From Stichopus chloronotus (taxonomy: Eukaryota; Echinodermata; Holothuroidea; Aspidochirotida; Stichopodidae): a stretch of 64,000 bases of DNA. The position numbers and the translations under genes are program-made. Shown here piece by piece: positions 1 through 11,480 of the stretch (positions within the stretch are counted from its first letter, which is position 1; every line of letters starts with the position of its first letter). The notes below the pieces were generated by a model, which had not been told where the DNA came from, ran no database searches, and worked only from the letters and a program-made list of their open reading frames with translations. The stretch lies in NCBI GenBank assembly GCA_021234535.1, contig CM037835.1, forward strand, positions 1-64,000. Reading direction: 5' to 3'.

Positions 1-390
1 AATCGAACCCGAACCCGAACCCGAACCCGAACCCGAACCGAACCGACCGAATCCCCGAACCTGAACCCGAACCGAACCCCAACCCGAACCCAACCCAGAA
101 ACGAAACCCGAACCCTAACCCTAACCCGAACCCGAACCCCGTAACCCGAACCCCGACACCCGAAACCGAACCCGAAACCCAACCCGAAAAACGAACCCGA
201 ACCCTACACCGAACCCGAACCGAACCCCTAACCCCGACCCGAACCCCGAACCCGAACCCGAACCCTAACCCCTAACCCCCCCTAACCCTAACCCTAACCC
301 CTAACCCTAACCCTAACCCTAACCCTAACCCTAACCCTACCCTAACCCTAACCCTAACCCTAACCCTAACCCTAACCCTAACCTGTAACC
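1..390. repeat. Telomeric repeat tract, left chromosome end
   Basis: The tract is made of CCCTAA and CCCGAA hexamers with frequent one-base slips. The C-rich strand reads 5' to 3' from the window start, which is the correct orientation for a left chromosome end ending in TTAGGG. Fairly regular CCCTAA occupies about 253-387. The outer 250 bases are dominated by CCCGAA and irregular spacers. Sequence becomes unique after about 390. Canonical TTAGGG telomeres are usual in deuterostomes and many other metazoans. Confidence 0.93.
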
Positions 391-2835
391 GTTACCGCAG
401 TAACTCTCACCCTTATCCTTACAGAGCTTTACCCAATATAGCGAAAGAGACATTCATCTGCCCGTTAGTTAAGCAATAATTCATGTACACCTAGGTTTGA
501 TGTGATGAAAATCTTTTCACCATTACACGTTGACAGTCGCAGGCCTCGAAAAAGGATTATTTTTTAACAGCGAGCATATCATACATGACTATGTACAAAA
601 CATGTTGACGAACACATCGACCTTAAAATTTCACATGCAGAAATTTCACCTTTAAACAAGAGACTAGCACCATAGATAATCAAGATGCAACTAAATTAAC
701 CACACATCAAACATATACAATTTAAAAGAGTGAAATTGACTAAATCGTCATGAGTTTAAACCCACCAATATGCACAGAAACCGATACTCATTGACCTAAT
801 CCATAAGAACAAAACCGATCTTGGATAGACCCTTTCTTCTCAGTATCTATACATGAGGGCATAAATACAGTATGCACTCAAATAAGATAGCGCGTAAAGT
901 GATTGCGTGTGAACTGAAAAACCAAAAAGGTAAGATTGTGTGATCTTAACTTTTTCTTTATTTTTAAATGTACACGCGAGGTTGAACATGAACGGACTAT
1001 GTCTTTCAATGAAGGAAAATGACAGTAACTACTTCGAAAAGCAATGGAATTGACATAAAAACAGTAAAATTAAAAATCATATTTGAAAATTAACGGTTCT
1101 TTCTATAACCGCCTACGTAATGAATATGCAACAATGGACGTCTCACTAGTGTATCAAAAACTTACACGTCAAGTCGTCGCTCCATGGTAGGTATCGGAAA
1201 TTGTAGTATTTGGTGAAAGGAAACACTGTATTTACAAAGAAACTACGAACTGAACGCAATCTTGGCGAGGCGTCAGTGATCCTGAGTTGGTAACTGAATA
1301 TTCAATATTAGTATACTTCCCATTGGCATGCGCAAAGAAGTACACCGTTGATTTGAATGAAAACTGTCAACCACTACATTATCGTATTCTACACTTTTTG
1401 TCGTTATGTTAGAAGAATTAGAAATCATATGGCAAAATTAACCAACTGAAACCTATTTATTTTCCCAGATTGTCTCAATGGTGTAATAAAAGTCTTACCA
1501 AAATTTTGGAGATGAAATTTCAATGTTTTCACTTTTTGCCTACGAACGCAATCACTTTAAACAACAAATCACTTTAATTGTCACTAAGTATATCCTTTAA
1601 AAGGACATTACACAAAACGCAGGGTCACAGGTAAACAGGTTAACAGAATTCTTTGGCGCTCAACATGTCCAGGTAATCGGCATTGACACAAACGATTTAT
1701 AGCATGAAATTCGAATCCATGTTCACTGAACATTATAAACAAGAGCGTGTAACAGTCGATCATCCGACAGCCAAGGTACTTACATAGCAAGACAACATTG
1801 TAGCCAGTCCAAGAATATAACAACTTAGAACAAATGGTGGCGCTATATATATAAAAAAAAACCAGAAAATGTAAAGATGTGCAACAAATCTTACTCCCAA
1901 TTAAAGATTTTATATATCTTATTTTATAACTTGTTTTATACATCTGATATGTCTTATGGTTCCCAGTTTTAAGTCCTTAAAATGTTGCCATGATGTTCTA
2001 TCTCAACTTTAAGGAAAAAATTCAAGTCGAATACACAGTTGCATTCTTTAATGGTATACATTCTGTTTTATATTTGTGTAATTGTGTAGAGGGTTAGATT
2101 AGTCATGGCAAACCGAACTATCCTCTCGAAACTAGTTTGAAATATAGGCATTAATATTTCATATAAGCATTAGTATTTCATATAGTACAAGCCCAAACTT
2201 ATAATTACATATGCACTACCCCTGCATACATACAGCTGCCACTGTGTGCTTGCGAAGTAAAACACCTACACGTGAAACCAAAACTACAAACCAAGACAAC
2301 ATCTGTCATCGCAGACAAACACACTCCCCAAAGCGTAAAGAAATATTCACATTTCCGTGTATTTGAGTAGGTGCATTTCTCTACGTGTTGAAGTAATGCC
2401 AGTTGTGTCCAAGGCGGGTTGCCATATACTCGTACATGATTGCAGGTAATAGGCTATCTCTAACGTTTTGATGAGTAACCCAGTGACAAGGAAGTGCTTC
2501 GTCTTTGGGAAGGAAAAAAAGGTCCCACATTTTGAATACAAAAACTATGTTATCTCTTTAATTAATGTTTTGTTATCTCTTTAATTTTGTTTTCTCTTTA
2601 ATAATTATCTCTTTTGAAACTATTATCAAACTTGCAAAAAATATTGGCACTTTTGATCAAAATAATTTCTAATATATTTTTACCTTTTTATCCCATTTTG
2701 CCCTGCGAAATATGTTTGCTCCGAGAGAGTCACATTTTTGGCAACTTGGGATAAATGGGGGGGGGGGGGGATGAACCGTCCCAAACCGAGTTGTGCCCCA
2801 CCCCCTGGTGATGCAAGGTATTGAACCATTAGAGG
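391..2835. other. Subtelomeric stretch with no recognised gene
   Basis: This is AT-rich DNA with only short open frames (about 60-110 codons), no family motif and no convincing splice pairs. It holds an 11-base G run near 2759-2770 and T-rich patches at 2540-2690. I see no tandem repeat or transposon end. It separates the telomere from the retroelement remnant. Confidence 0.6.
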
Positions 2836-3545
2836 TCTATAACAGTATCAAAAACTTGTCTGTTGTTGCCACAGTAGAGGAGGTGCAGGAATCTCAAGAT
2901 AGTAAAGGTAAAACCAAAGGACTTTGGGAAGGAGAGAAGTCTAAGGGACGAACTTTGGTATTGTGAGAAGATTCTCAGAAAAAGGTATGTGGATCGTGAG
3001 TTCTGTGGGGTGGATAGGTAAAAACGAGTTAGGTTGTGTTGGTTGGGGGCCAAAATTCAGGATGTAAGTGAAATCGTGAACAACATTGTTTCGAATGAGA
3101 AGGTGGTTGTAATTTAGGAGGGTACAAATAATGTAGAGAAGGAACCAATTGATATCATAAGGTCCAGATATCGTTACTGTGTCGCCAAGCTACGACCAAA
3201 GCAAAGGTTGCTATTTGTGGTTTGTTAACAAGACTTGATAGACGGGTCCCAATAAGTTAAACATTTCGAATAATCGTTTAAGCAGATTATGTTCCAAATT
3301 TTCATTTACATTTGTGGATAATTGGTCACGTTTTGAGGACGGGTTACATTTTGGTAACACCGCTTCCTTACTGTTCAATGATGGTAAACTTTCCTATTCA
3401 ACAGATTGGTTTACATTCAATTTTGGGTGCGATGAGATCACATGAAAATCGTAGCAAGGATAATCATGGCTCAACCAACAGGCATTTTGAATGGAGTGGG
3501 CTACAATAGCACCAAAAATCTAATTGGGCTCAAGACGAAATCTAA
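2836..3545 (+). pseudogene. Non-LTR retrotransposon ORF1 remnant, SGNH-esterase-like
   Basis: Read on the plus strand with frameshifts and stops, this stretch resembles the SGNH/GDSL-type esterase that many CR1/L2-clade elements carry in ORF1. Visible pieces are an SQ-x-RYVDREFC-like block near 2970-3000, a following D-R-x-x-R-V-R-L-C segment, a VSNEKVVV strand near 3090-3110, and a GTNNV motif near 3121-3135 (the GxND-type block). An ED-G-L-H segment near 3335-3350 may be the C-terminal DG-x-H block. In-frame stops, for example just before EGTNN, show it is dead. It runs straight into an endonuclease fragment, the usual order for such elements. The family call rests on motif memory. Confidence 0.55.
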
Positions 3546-3567
3546 GGTTAGGAGTTCCAGGGGATAA

Positions 3568-4185
3568 GTTAAAGAATATTTTCACTAATGCTAAGAGTAT
3601 TTGTAATAATGAATTTGCCGTACTTCTAGATATGAAACCAGCCATATTTGGTGTAACTGAATCTTGGTTAGGTGTAACTGAATCTTGGTTACATTAATAG
3701 TGCTGAAGTTTCTTATCCTGGGTATGAAACCAGAGCTGCAAGGATTATTTGTAAAATCTGTGTGGTGCAAGTTAACTCTGGATAACTTTAGCAAAGGTAC
3801 TGGTTCAGTTGTATAGTTTATCGTTCTCCAAATAGTGTGAAAGAAAATGATAATTTGTTATTTAGCTCAATTACTAGGGCTGTTAAGGGTGATGTTATTA
3901 TCATGGGTGACTTCAGTTTTGCAGTGATTGATAGGACTGAGGAATTGAGTCATGGCATTGATTATCTTGAAGTTGTTCAGAACTGTTTCTTGCACCAGCA
4001 TGTATTTTTTTCAGCTATTGGTGAAAATGTTCTCGATCTTGTTTTCACATCTGATCCTAATGTTGCTGACAATTTTGAGAGTCTAGGTAAAATAGGGAAA
4101 CGTGACCATGAAATTATAGCCTTTGATGTTTCCTGTGAGGTGTTCGATTCTATTAGCAAGAAAAGGATTTTGTCATTTTGTCGAG
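3568..4185 (+). pseudogene. Non-LTR retrotransposon endonuclease fragment (CR1/L2-like)
   Basis: This matches the N-terminal apurinic/apyrimidinic-like endonuclease of non-LTR retrotransposon ORF2. A first block near 3568-3690 reads GDKLKNIFTNAKSI...FGVTESWL, containing the T-E-S-W-L catalytic-Glu motif. A second block from about 3812 contains YRSPN, then GDFSF (the GDFN motif) at 3907-3921, GENVLDLVFTSDP near 4020-4060 and a DHE motif near 4104-4112 (the SDH motif). Frame changes and a short duplicated stretch near 3650-3690 break the reading frame. No reverse transcriptase follows; the sequence passes into a minisatellite at about 4188. The copy is 3'-truncated and inactive. Confidence 0.75.
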
Positions 4186-4187
4186 TT

Positions 4188-4800
4188 GAAACATCTCGTC
4201 AAAATGGAAATTTTAAAACAATTGCCATGTAGGTGAGTGAGAACATCTAGGCCTAGTCAAACTGACAAAATTCGTAATTTTGACATTTTGCCGGCTTCGA
4301 ACATCTCTTCAAAAATGGCAAAATTGGAAAATTTGAACATCTCGTCAAAATGACAAAATTCGAAAATTTGTCATTTTGTCGAGTGCGAACATCTTGTCAA
4401 GATGGCAAAATTGGAATATTTTCATATTGCAGAGTTTTAAACATTTCGTCAAAGTGACAAAATTCGAAAATTTGTCATTTTTCATTTAGCTTAATTCGAT
4501 CATCTCGTCAAAATGACAAATTGGGAGTTTTGTAATTTTGCTGAGTTCAAAAATCTCTTCAAAATGACAAAATTTGGAAAATTTTCATTTTCCTGAGTTT
4601 GAAGATGTCGTCAAAATGGCAAAATCCAGACAGTTGTCATTTGCCGAATTAGAACATCTTGTCAATATCATTTTGGTGTCCGAAAATCTCGTCAAAATGG
4701 CAAAATTCAGAAAAATGGCATTTTGCCGAGCTCGATCATTTCTTCAAAATGTTTAAATATGACAATTTGTTATTTTGCCGAGAATAGACCGTCAATGGTT
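4188..4800 (+). repeat. 52-bp palindromic minisatellite, forward block
   Basis: About eleven degenerate head-to-tail units of roughly 52 bp begin with ACATCTCGTCAAAATG-like sequence, for instance near 4190, 4335, 4388, 4440, 4499, 4551, 4602, 4683 and 4735. Inside a unit, CAAAATGACAAAATTCG is followed by its near reverse complement, so each unit can fold into a hairpin of about 33 nt. The array begins exactly where recognisable endonuclease sequence ends. Short open frames here are repeat-driven. Confidence 0.85.
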
Positions 4801-4834
4801 CAATAAGAAAAAAAAAAGGCCAGTTTGCCAAGTA

Positions 4835-5215
4835 AGAACATCTGGTCAAAATTTAGACATCTTCTAACTCGACAAAATGAAAATTTTCCAAATTTTGCCA
4901 TTTTGATGAGATGTTCTAAATATCCAAAATGTCAATGTTCTGAATTTTGCCATTTTGACGAGATGTTCGAACTCTGCAAAATGACAATTTCCGAAATTTG
5001 CCATTTTGACGAGATGATCTAATAAGGCAAAATGTCAGTTTTCTGAATTTTTCCATTTAGACTATAGATACGATATTGTAAATCGGCAAAATGACAATTA
5101 TCGGAATTCTATGGTCTTGACAAGTTAATTACATGGCCAAATTTACAAATTTCGTCATTTTGAACACGTCAAAATGTCAGTTTTACAAAAATTGTCATTT
5201 TGTCGATATGGTTCT
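4835..5215 (-). repeat. 52-bp palindromic minisatellite, inverted block
   Basis: The same unit as the block at 4188-4800 appears here in opposite orientation: TTTTGCCATTTTGACGAGATG-type phrases recur at about 4905, 4950 and 5000, then decay towards 5215. The two blocks face each other around a short A-rich spacer (about 4800-4835). The pair therefore forms a large imperfect inverted repeat built from smaller palindromes. Confidence 0.8.
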
Positions 5216-5590
5216 TTTTTCTTTTGCATGTCTTTTCCACGCTTCCGTATATATGAACTGGTTAACCGCTGGTCTTGTGAACCTGCTGTATTATGCATGC
5301 TATTTACTGTTGCCTGGTTACTGATTGTGCCTTTCCACGACCGCCTCCTCAAGTGCTTGAGTAAAGTTCGAAGAGGCCGGTCCTCAAGTTACAGCAGCGA
5401 CTTGACTAATCGATATTTCCTATTGTCACAGGTAACGGGAAGTGTGTTCATTACTTACTGAATCGGGAAGGGGGACATTACCGTATCATTCATGCCTTTC
5501 ATTAATCGAAACGGTCCTTCGCCGTTCACACTTAGGGTCAAGACGTTCGTGGCTCCAAGATCTCGAGATAACGTCTTTCACCTAGCAAAA
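5216..5590 (+). other. Region upstream of channel exon 1, with an unassigned hydrophobic open frame
   Basis: An open frame reaching to about 5461 encodes a hydrophobic stretch (MLFTVAWLLIVPFHDRLL) followed by a basic segment, and contains a donor-like CACAG/GTAACG at 5431/5432. Splicing from that donor into the next frame does not preserve phase at the acceptor-like sites I can see (5535 and 5585), so I do not join it to the channel. It could be 5' untranslated sequence, a cryptic exon, or chance. The in-frame ATG at 5492 upstream of exon 1 is a possible alternative start. Confidence 0.3.
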
Positions 5591-5746
5591 ATGAATCCTG
5601 AACTTGAAGAAGAAAATCCTGGAGGTGTAGGCCTCAATGTGCTATCGTCTTTGGATAGGTTAGAGGCTACCCTGAGGCAATTGGAAGTTAACAGTCGTTC
5701 TTCTGACACAGAAGTGTGGCATAAACCCAGGACAGATGGTAAAAAG
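5591..5746 (+). CDS. Candidate exon 1 of ion-channel gene (cytosolic-like N-terminus)
   Basis: This open segment begins MNPELEEENPGGVG and ends ...TDGKK at a donor AAG/GTGCAA. It encodes about 52 residues, acidic at first, then a leucine-spaced helix (LNVLSSLDRLEATLRQLEV) that could form a short coiled coil. It ends in phase 0, matching the phase-0 acceptor at 17050/17051, and the joined protein runs smoothly into the first beta strand of the receptor domain. The ATG at 5591 has a good A-rich context; an in-frame ATG at 5492 would add 33 residues. No signal peptide is visible, which is unusual for a channel with an extracellular domain, so a further upstream exon is possible. Assignment to this gene is inference from phase, position and composition. 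Confidence 0.5.
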
Positions 5747-6007
5747 GTGCAAATTTGCAATATTCATTGACAAGTACAAGTTACGGTACTAATTTTGAAT
5801 CCGTACCAATCGGACAAGGTATCAGATACAGTAACTAAAAGAGTTGGCATAGCGTCTATGTTTTATTTACCTTTTTTTTTCTTTTGCTAGTTTTTTTCTT
5901 ATCTTTTTTAGATTGCCGAAATCACCGATTTTCTGTGCAATGATGAACATATAGTAACACCTGTGGAAGAAGTGATAGATTATTCCTGAAAGAGCAGTAT
6001 AGGTTAG

Positions 6008-6092
6008 AGGAGGATTCGAACCTAGAATATCACGATAACTGATGCATCATAAGTCTTAGCATAACCCACTACACTGCGAGAGCGGTTGTGGT
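6008..6092 (-). other. tRNA-like pseudogene or SINE head
   Basis: On the minus strand GGTTCGAATCC (complement of 6012-6022) is a perfect polymerase III B-box/T-loop sequence, and an A-box-like GCAGTGTAGTGGGTTA lies about 60 bases upstream at the distance expected in a tRNA. The T stem is only partly paired and I cannot build a convincing acceptor stem, so this is not a working tRNA. A tRNA-derived SINE is the likeliest explanation. Confidence 0.35.
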
Positions 6093-6186
6093 GGTTGAGT
6101 GTTCGAAAATGCATACAATTCACAAACGCGTAATCCAACGTAGTCATGTAACAGTATATATATGCATATACTATAAATAAGTATCT

Positions 6187-6262
6187 ATCCCCTAACCCTA
6201 TCCCCCAACCCTGAGTCATGACGCCTAACCTGATCCCCTAACCCGATCCCCTAGCCCTGTTT
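6187..6262. repeat. Interstitial telomere-like tract
   Basis: Degenerate copies of CCCTAACCC/GATCCCCTAACCC recur about every 14 bases. They look like decayed telomeric or subtelomeric repeat left inside the intron, 6 kb from the telomere. Confidence 0.5.
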
Positions 6263-6547
6263 ACCAACGCTAGTTAGGCAATCCATTCATCACTCGCTTT
6301 TCAAGGATGGCAGTGGACTGAATCGAACAATCGAATCGAAGCTAGCGAGCACGTTCATATGGTACGGATTCTAAAGTTGCGCCCCAAGTTACTAAAACTA
6401 ATTGAATAGTTAGCACAGTATTGATGGTTTGTAAATGCCTAACTTGGCTTATACCTAATCTATAACCTAATGTCACTCAAATTGACTTGCCTAATCCTGG
6501 AGGAACTGGAACAAATGTAGGCTAGTCTAGGCCTTGTACTTTAAGTG

Positions 6548-6625
6548 TGATCAGAGACAACAGAAAAGTAACTGAGGTTTAATAAATACACAGTACTCAA
6601 GATATAACAACGAGTAAGTAGGAGG
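6548..6625 (+). repeat. Dispersed repeat, copy A
   Basis: GTGATCAGAG...AGTAACTGAGG...GTACTCAAGATATA...AGTAAG aligns by eye with 13430-13502. The elements are short and show no terminal repeats. Confidence 0.5.
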
Positions 6626-7391
6626 GTGGTGAGAGGGTAAGTACTGAATGGAAGTATAACTCTGATACAGGTATTCGCATTGGTACTGTAGTATACTTCC
6701 CCTATTTTTGTGCATCCCATATTTTCGTGAATTCTTTCTGTGCATGGGAATGCATACCTGTCAAAGACCCTTTACTGACCCACAACTATTTCCTTCAAAA
6801 TGACCTAATTTAAGATGAATTACCTTGTGGACTGGGAATGATTCCATATCCATATTCATTTCACTACAGTATCTCACAGAAAAAACAAAGCTCAAGGCTT
6901 CTGAGAGAAAATGCATTCATCGCCATAGAGGATCGTGGTTAACTTGATACAGATCGAGTACACAGTGGCGGTAGTTACTGTCTTATGGCTAATAATGCAG
7001 ATATTTTCCTTTATGATGGTTAGGCCTGCACATATTGCCTATTTTCTCAACACTAACTCACTGCAAATGAAGAGAAAAGTATCCATGAACCATACTAAAC
7101 AAAAGTCCCGAAAACTTCAGTCGTAGTCAACTCAGCTATGTAGAAATAGAAATAGTTACATTTAGGTATAATTGTTATAGCAGTGCCTCCTAGGGGCTCA
7201 TCTCTGTATTTCTGTAGCCACAGGTAATCATTTACGTACAAATTGGCTCATTCAGTCACTCCAGCAGGTCCAGTGACATTCATGCCACATGTTCGACACC
7301 TGCTTGGCAATGCTTTTACTATGTGTAATTTTATTCTCTTTTGTTGAATGTTTTGCTTCAGGAATGTTTTGCTCAGTTGCCTAAATAGATG

Positions 7392-7875
7392 CAAACCCCA
7401 TCCTTATTTTACTGATTATTTCTGTGGAATACAAAAGGGCAAGAAATGATGACGATGACGTAACTATAACTAGCAACGACTGAAATGTATTTAATGACAA
7501 ATTAAGATGGTGATGACCGCGAACAATTTAGTGATGATGGGGATGTCGCTAATGACGACACCTGATCACATTGTGGATGAGAATACGTTGTAATTTGATG
7601 TACTGAGGATGCAACTGTTTTGTAGATGGCATGGATACATTTAACAAGGCCACAGTAATAAATGATTGCGTAAATGTACTTGACACAAATTCATTTAATG
7701 AGCTGAAATCAGTCTAGTGTCAGCACAATTTTATTTAACAACGACACAATTACATTAAACAGTCTAAAATCAAACAGTGACGTAGACTGAAACAGCCGAT
7801 TTGCTGCAGCAGCGCAAGTTCATTTGATAACCGCTTTTCAATTGATGGTGCCTGTCAAGCAATTCGACAACTTGA
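7392..7875 (+). repeat. Left arm of a ~480-bp inverted repeat
   Basis: The reverse complement of this arm aligns along its whole length with 10979-11480. Shared landmarks include ATGAATTTGTGTCAAGTA, CATTTATTACTGTGGC.TTGTTAAATGTAT, GTTGCATC.TCA, GTCATCATTTSTTGCCC and TGTAATTGTGTC. The arms are separated by about 3.1 kb. Long inverted arms are typical of foldback-like or long-TIR DNA transposons. Two independent opposed insertions of one repeat would look the same. Confidence 0.75.
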
Positions 7876-10800
7876 GAGGGTGATAGGGGCAATTTTGAAT
7901 ACTGCAAGTCTGTCAGCTGTCTGGTCGCTACCAATCTGGACAGATGTTGAAATATGTATTTATTACTCTTCACAAGGGAGATGTGCTTTTTGACATTTTG
8001 TCAAAATTGACTGTTCTTACATTAGGGAGTAGCAATTCCCTCGTTCTATTTACAACAAAAATCGATTTGACAGGATAGTTTGAGCACATAGCTTGTACTT
8101 TTAAATACTTTTAAATTAGCTGACATTGTATCCAATCAATGGCAAATTTTTCAATTTGGGGAGAGTGGATAGGTGGGCCTAGAAAAATATGAAAATATGC
8201 AGTAAAACATTAAAAGTTGATATATAAAATACACATATTACTGGACATTCCTGGTGCATAGGGAAGTAGTGAAGCATGTTATGACCTAAAATTTTGCGTG
8301 TGTTAAATTGTTCTTATGTGACGGGCGCATCCGGGAGCACCTCCAAATCTTACAGCAATTCCCTGAATCGCCCATAGTATTTGATTCTTATTAAAATACC
8401 CAACTGTAGTGCTAGAACACTATTTTTCTTCAAAGTTCGCATTCAAGCACACACACTTATCAATTCGATGTTTCACAGAGTGTAGAGAGACAAACAAAAT
8501 AGGCACTGCAGCAAATCTTTCCTACAGTATTTTCCCCTCCTGTGATTAGCCATACACATCAAATTCATGGAAGCTTACAACACATGACTTGAGGTAGCAT
8601 TGTTACAGTAGGAGATGGTTTAGCAGGAAACCACTTGGCTATTTTCAATATTGAAACCTTTTCCTCAGTTTGTCTCTTGAGTCAGTAAACTTAGTATGTG
8701 GATGCTTCCTTGTATGTATCTTTACCTAAGAAGGTAGAGTGCCTTGATCTAAATGAAGTGTGCAGTGTGACTACTGTAGTAGCCCACACAATGCATGTGC
8801 ATTCGTAATACCAACGTCCGTGAGCTACCGCTTGGAATCCAACTAAATCTGGGTACATACAGTATTGTAAACTATTAAAATTCTTGTATACTGACGTAAT
8901 TACAGTAATTACACTCAGTCCTCAACACTTTTTTTTCTGTAGGGGCTTATTCACGCTCTTTTGAACCAATCATCAAATGTTAAGAAAGGCTCATAGAGAC
9001 CTTGGATCTAAGATGAGACAAATCTCTTATTGCTCACAGGTGTTTCTGCACATTAAAAAAACGGCACATACCAACACCTCCCGTGAAGGTTATGGAAGTA
9101 GTGTGGAATACGTTCAGTCTGTATAGCAACCCACTATTGAGCACATGTGGCATGGCGATGCATTGCCTGCATTTTGTTTTTATGGCAAATAATTTTTACA
9201 ACATTATTTGATGGACATTGTATCCCATTGGGACTACTTATTTCATTTTAAATTTCCCTAAAGTTGGAAAAACATGATTCTGGTTGTAAGTGGGGTGGGA
9301 GGAAGTGCATGAAGGAAGAAGCACATGAAGGAAAACCTCAAAGTGCGTGCTTTTGTTCATAGCCTGTTTACCAAGTCAGTCCACTCAATGGATGTGATTA
9401 CTTGCAGTGGCAGCACTAGGATTTTAGATTCGAAAGGGGGAGCAAATGGAGAGCTGAAGAAACAGTGGGGCAAAACATTATGCATATTGAGCGAAATTAA
9501 GCGATAAATGCGAGCTTAGTGAGTTGGGTCCAGAGGCAAAACTTTGGTGGGGGTGGAGGGGTGAAGCCCTAGGAAGCTTGGAGGTCTTGGTGCATCTCTG
9601 GGTGAACAATGTAAATCTCAGGATAGGTAATTTTTGTTCAAAGTGCATCATTAAATGCAATGATTTCAAGGAATTCCAACTGCTTCTGTGAGTTGATGAG
9701 AACATAGGATCCCTCATGGGGTACAAGGACAAAGGTCCCCAGGGGAGAAGGTTCCAAATGGGAGAAAATTCCCCCATCCTCCATTGCTGCCACCACTGAT
9801 TACTGATACACCAGCTGTGACTGTCAGTATTGGTAATACCAATTGTACTGTATGTAAGTTTGAAAACTTACATAACTAACACCTGCTTGGAAAGTTATTG
9901 CAAAATTACATGTTTGCAGGAGTTGACACATGCAATGTGGACCAGGGGAGGCACCAGATATCTTGGGTATTTGATAAGGGAAAGCAAAGTGTGGATTGAG
10001 TGATCACTGTACATACTGTAGTTGAAGGTTTTTTGCAGATGACAAAAACAAATTGGTTGATAGTAACATTCTAGCCTTGTGTGAATACAAGGAAAATTGA
10101 GAGGAAGACGGTTGAGTGTATCTAACTGATGTAAAGAAGCAACGGAGAATCTGATGGAAATATTTTAAATTTTGTAGAATTCAAAGGAAAAAAAAGTACT
10201 TATTTGTAGACAGGGACTCACATATTAGCCTTTGCTTGTAGGATTAGACCTTAAATCTCAAGATTAAATTCTTTCAACTGCATACAATTTTAACAAATTT
10301 ACAGCTGGTCTCGAATTATTGCTTTCATTTTAGGGATCGAAAGTAGCCTCACAGAAGCCATTGTGTATAAATTAGCTAAGTTTGTGGTGATTTTTGCCCG
10401 AACCCCACAGGGGTCCCTGAACCATACAAGGAGCTATAATGCGGGTTCCTTTACTGAATTGGTATTCGGCAACATTCGGTCCCGAATTAGCATACCCCTA
10501 AATAAATGTCTTTGTTCTCCTCTGACAAGGACATCCACCAGACTAAAATTGACTTCTTTTAATTGAAACATTTTCTTCCTCACAATTTCAAAGAACATCA
10601 CTGTTAATAATGAAGTTACTTTTTTTTGGTTATTTTGCCCTCTGGGATTAAATATACCATTTGACAATTACTTACAAGTTTTACTATCTTTCAATTTTCA
10701 TACGTCCATGATCCATCCATTATATTTACAGTGAATGGTGATAGTGGGTGATATACTAACTTAACTTTTCATCAGAGAATTGCTAGGCGAAAACAATTAT

Positions 10801-10978
10801 TTTTTAATTTCTTCCAAGAGCAGTCCATTATATTATGACTTTGTAGAGAACATACCCCAGTGCAATCCTTTAAGGCAAAATAAATATTGCAACACTGATT
10901 TTGGGTATTTGTAATTGTCCCTATCTGCCTCTCATATTGTTGTATTCAGGGTTCCTACATGGGAACCCTAGTTGTATT
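7876..10978. other. Interior between the inverted arms
   Basis: This 3.1-kb stretch contains no open frame with recognisable transposase motifs; the longest are about 60-100 codons and look like chance. A small hairpin (AGGGTTCC, five-base loop, GGGAACCCT) lies at about 10948-10970. If the arms are transposon ends, this interior is non-autonomous or fully decayed. Confidence 0.45.
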
Positions 10979-11480
10979 GTTTGATGGGCGCCATCGATTT
11001 AGAAGTGGTTATTTGTGAATTGGTGTCACTGCAGCAAAATTGACAAGACTGTTTCAATTTATTTCATTGTTTGATCTTAGGTCATTGAATGTAATTGTGT
11101 CATTGTTGAATGAATTTGCGCTAGTAGTAACTGATTGCAGCTCATCACATGAATTTGTGTCAAGTATGTTATGCCGTCATTTATTACTGTGGCGTTGTTA
11201 AATGTATTCACGTCATTGTCATGTACAGTTGCATCGTCATTACGTCAAATTACAACATTATTACATATACACTTGTGAGTTGTGACATCATCATGTATTG
11301 GGGTGTCGTCGTTCACTACATCCACGTTGTCATTAAATAGATTGCTGTTGTCACCTCTAAATTTTGGTCATCGTGAAATGCATTCCCATCATCGTTAAAT
11401 GCATTCCAGTCTTTGTCAGTTTTAGTAACGTCATCATCATCATTTGTTGCCCTTTTTGTGTTCCATATATAATTGAGTCT
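10979..11480 (-). repeat. Right arm of the ~480-bp inverted repeat
   Basis: This is the reverse-complement partner of 7392-7875. The arm includes degenerate, roughly 30-bp internal repetitions of CGTCAT..TTAAATGCATTC type (11190-11410), also present in the left arm. Its outer edge passes directly into sequence shared with the interior of the hAT element at 34015-34310. Confidence 0.75.

Larger units (their letters stand above)
5747..7391. other. Intron 1, first part: little recognisable content
   Basis: The segment holds a tRNA-like pseudogene on the minus strand near 6010-6090, a telomere-like tract at 6187-6262 and a repeat copy at 6548-6625. Otherwise it is AT-rich with no gene I can support. 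Confidence 0.5.

Noticed and set aside
6008..6092. A functional tRNA gene
   Set aside because: The B box is perfect, but stems do not pair well enough; kept only as a tRNA-like or SINE relic.
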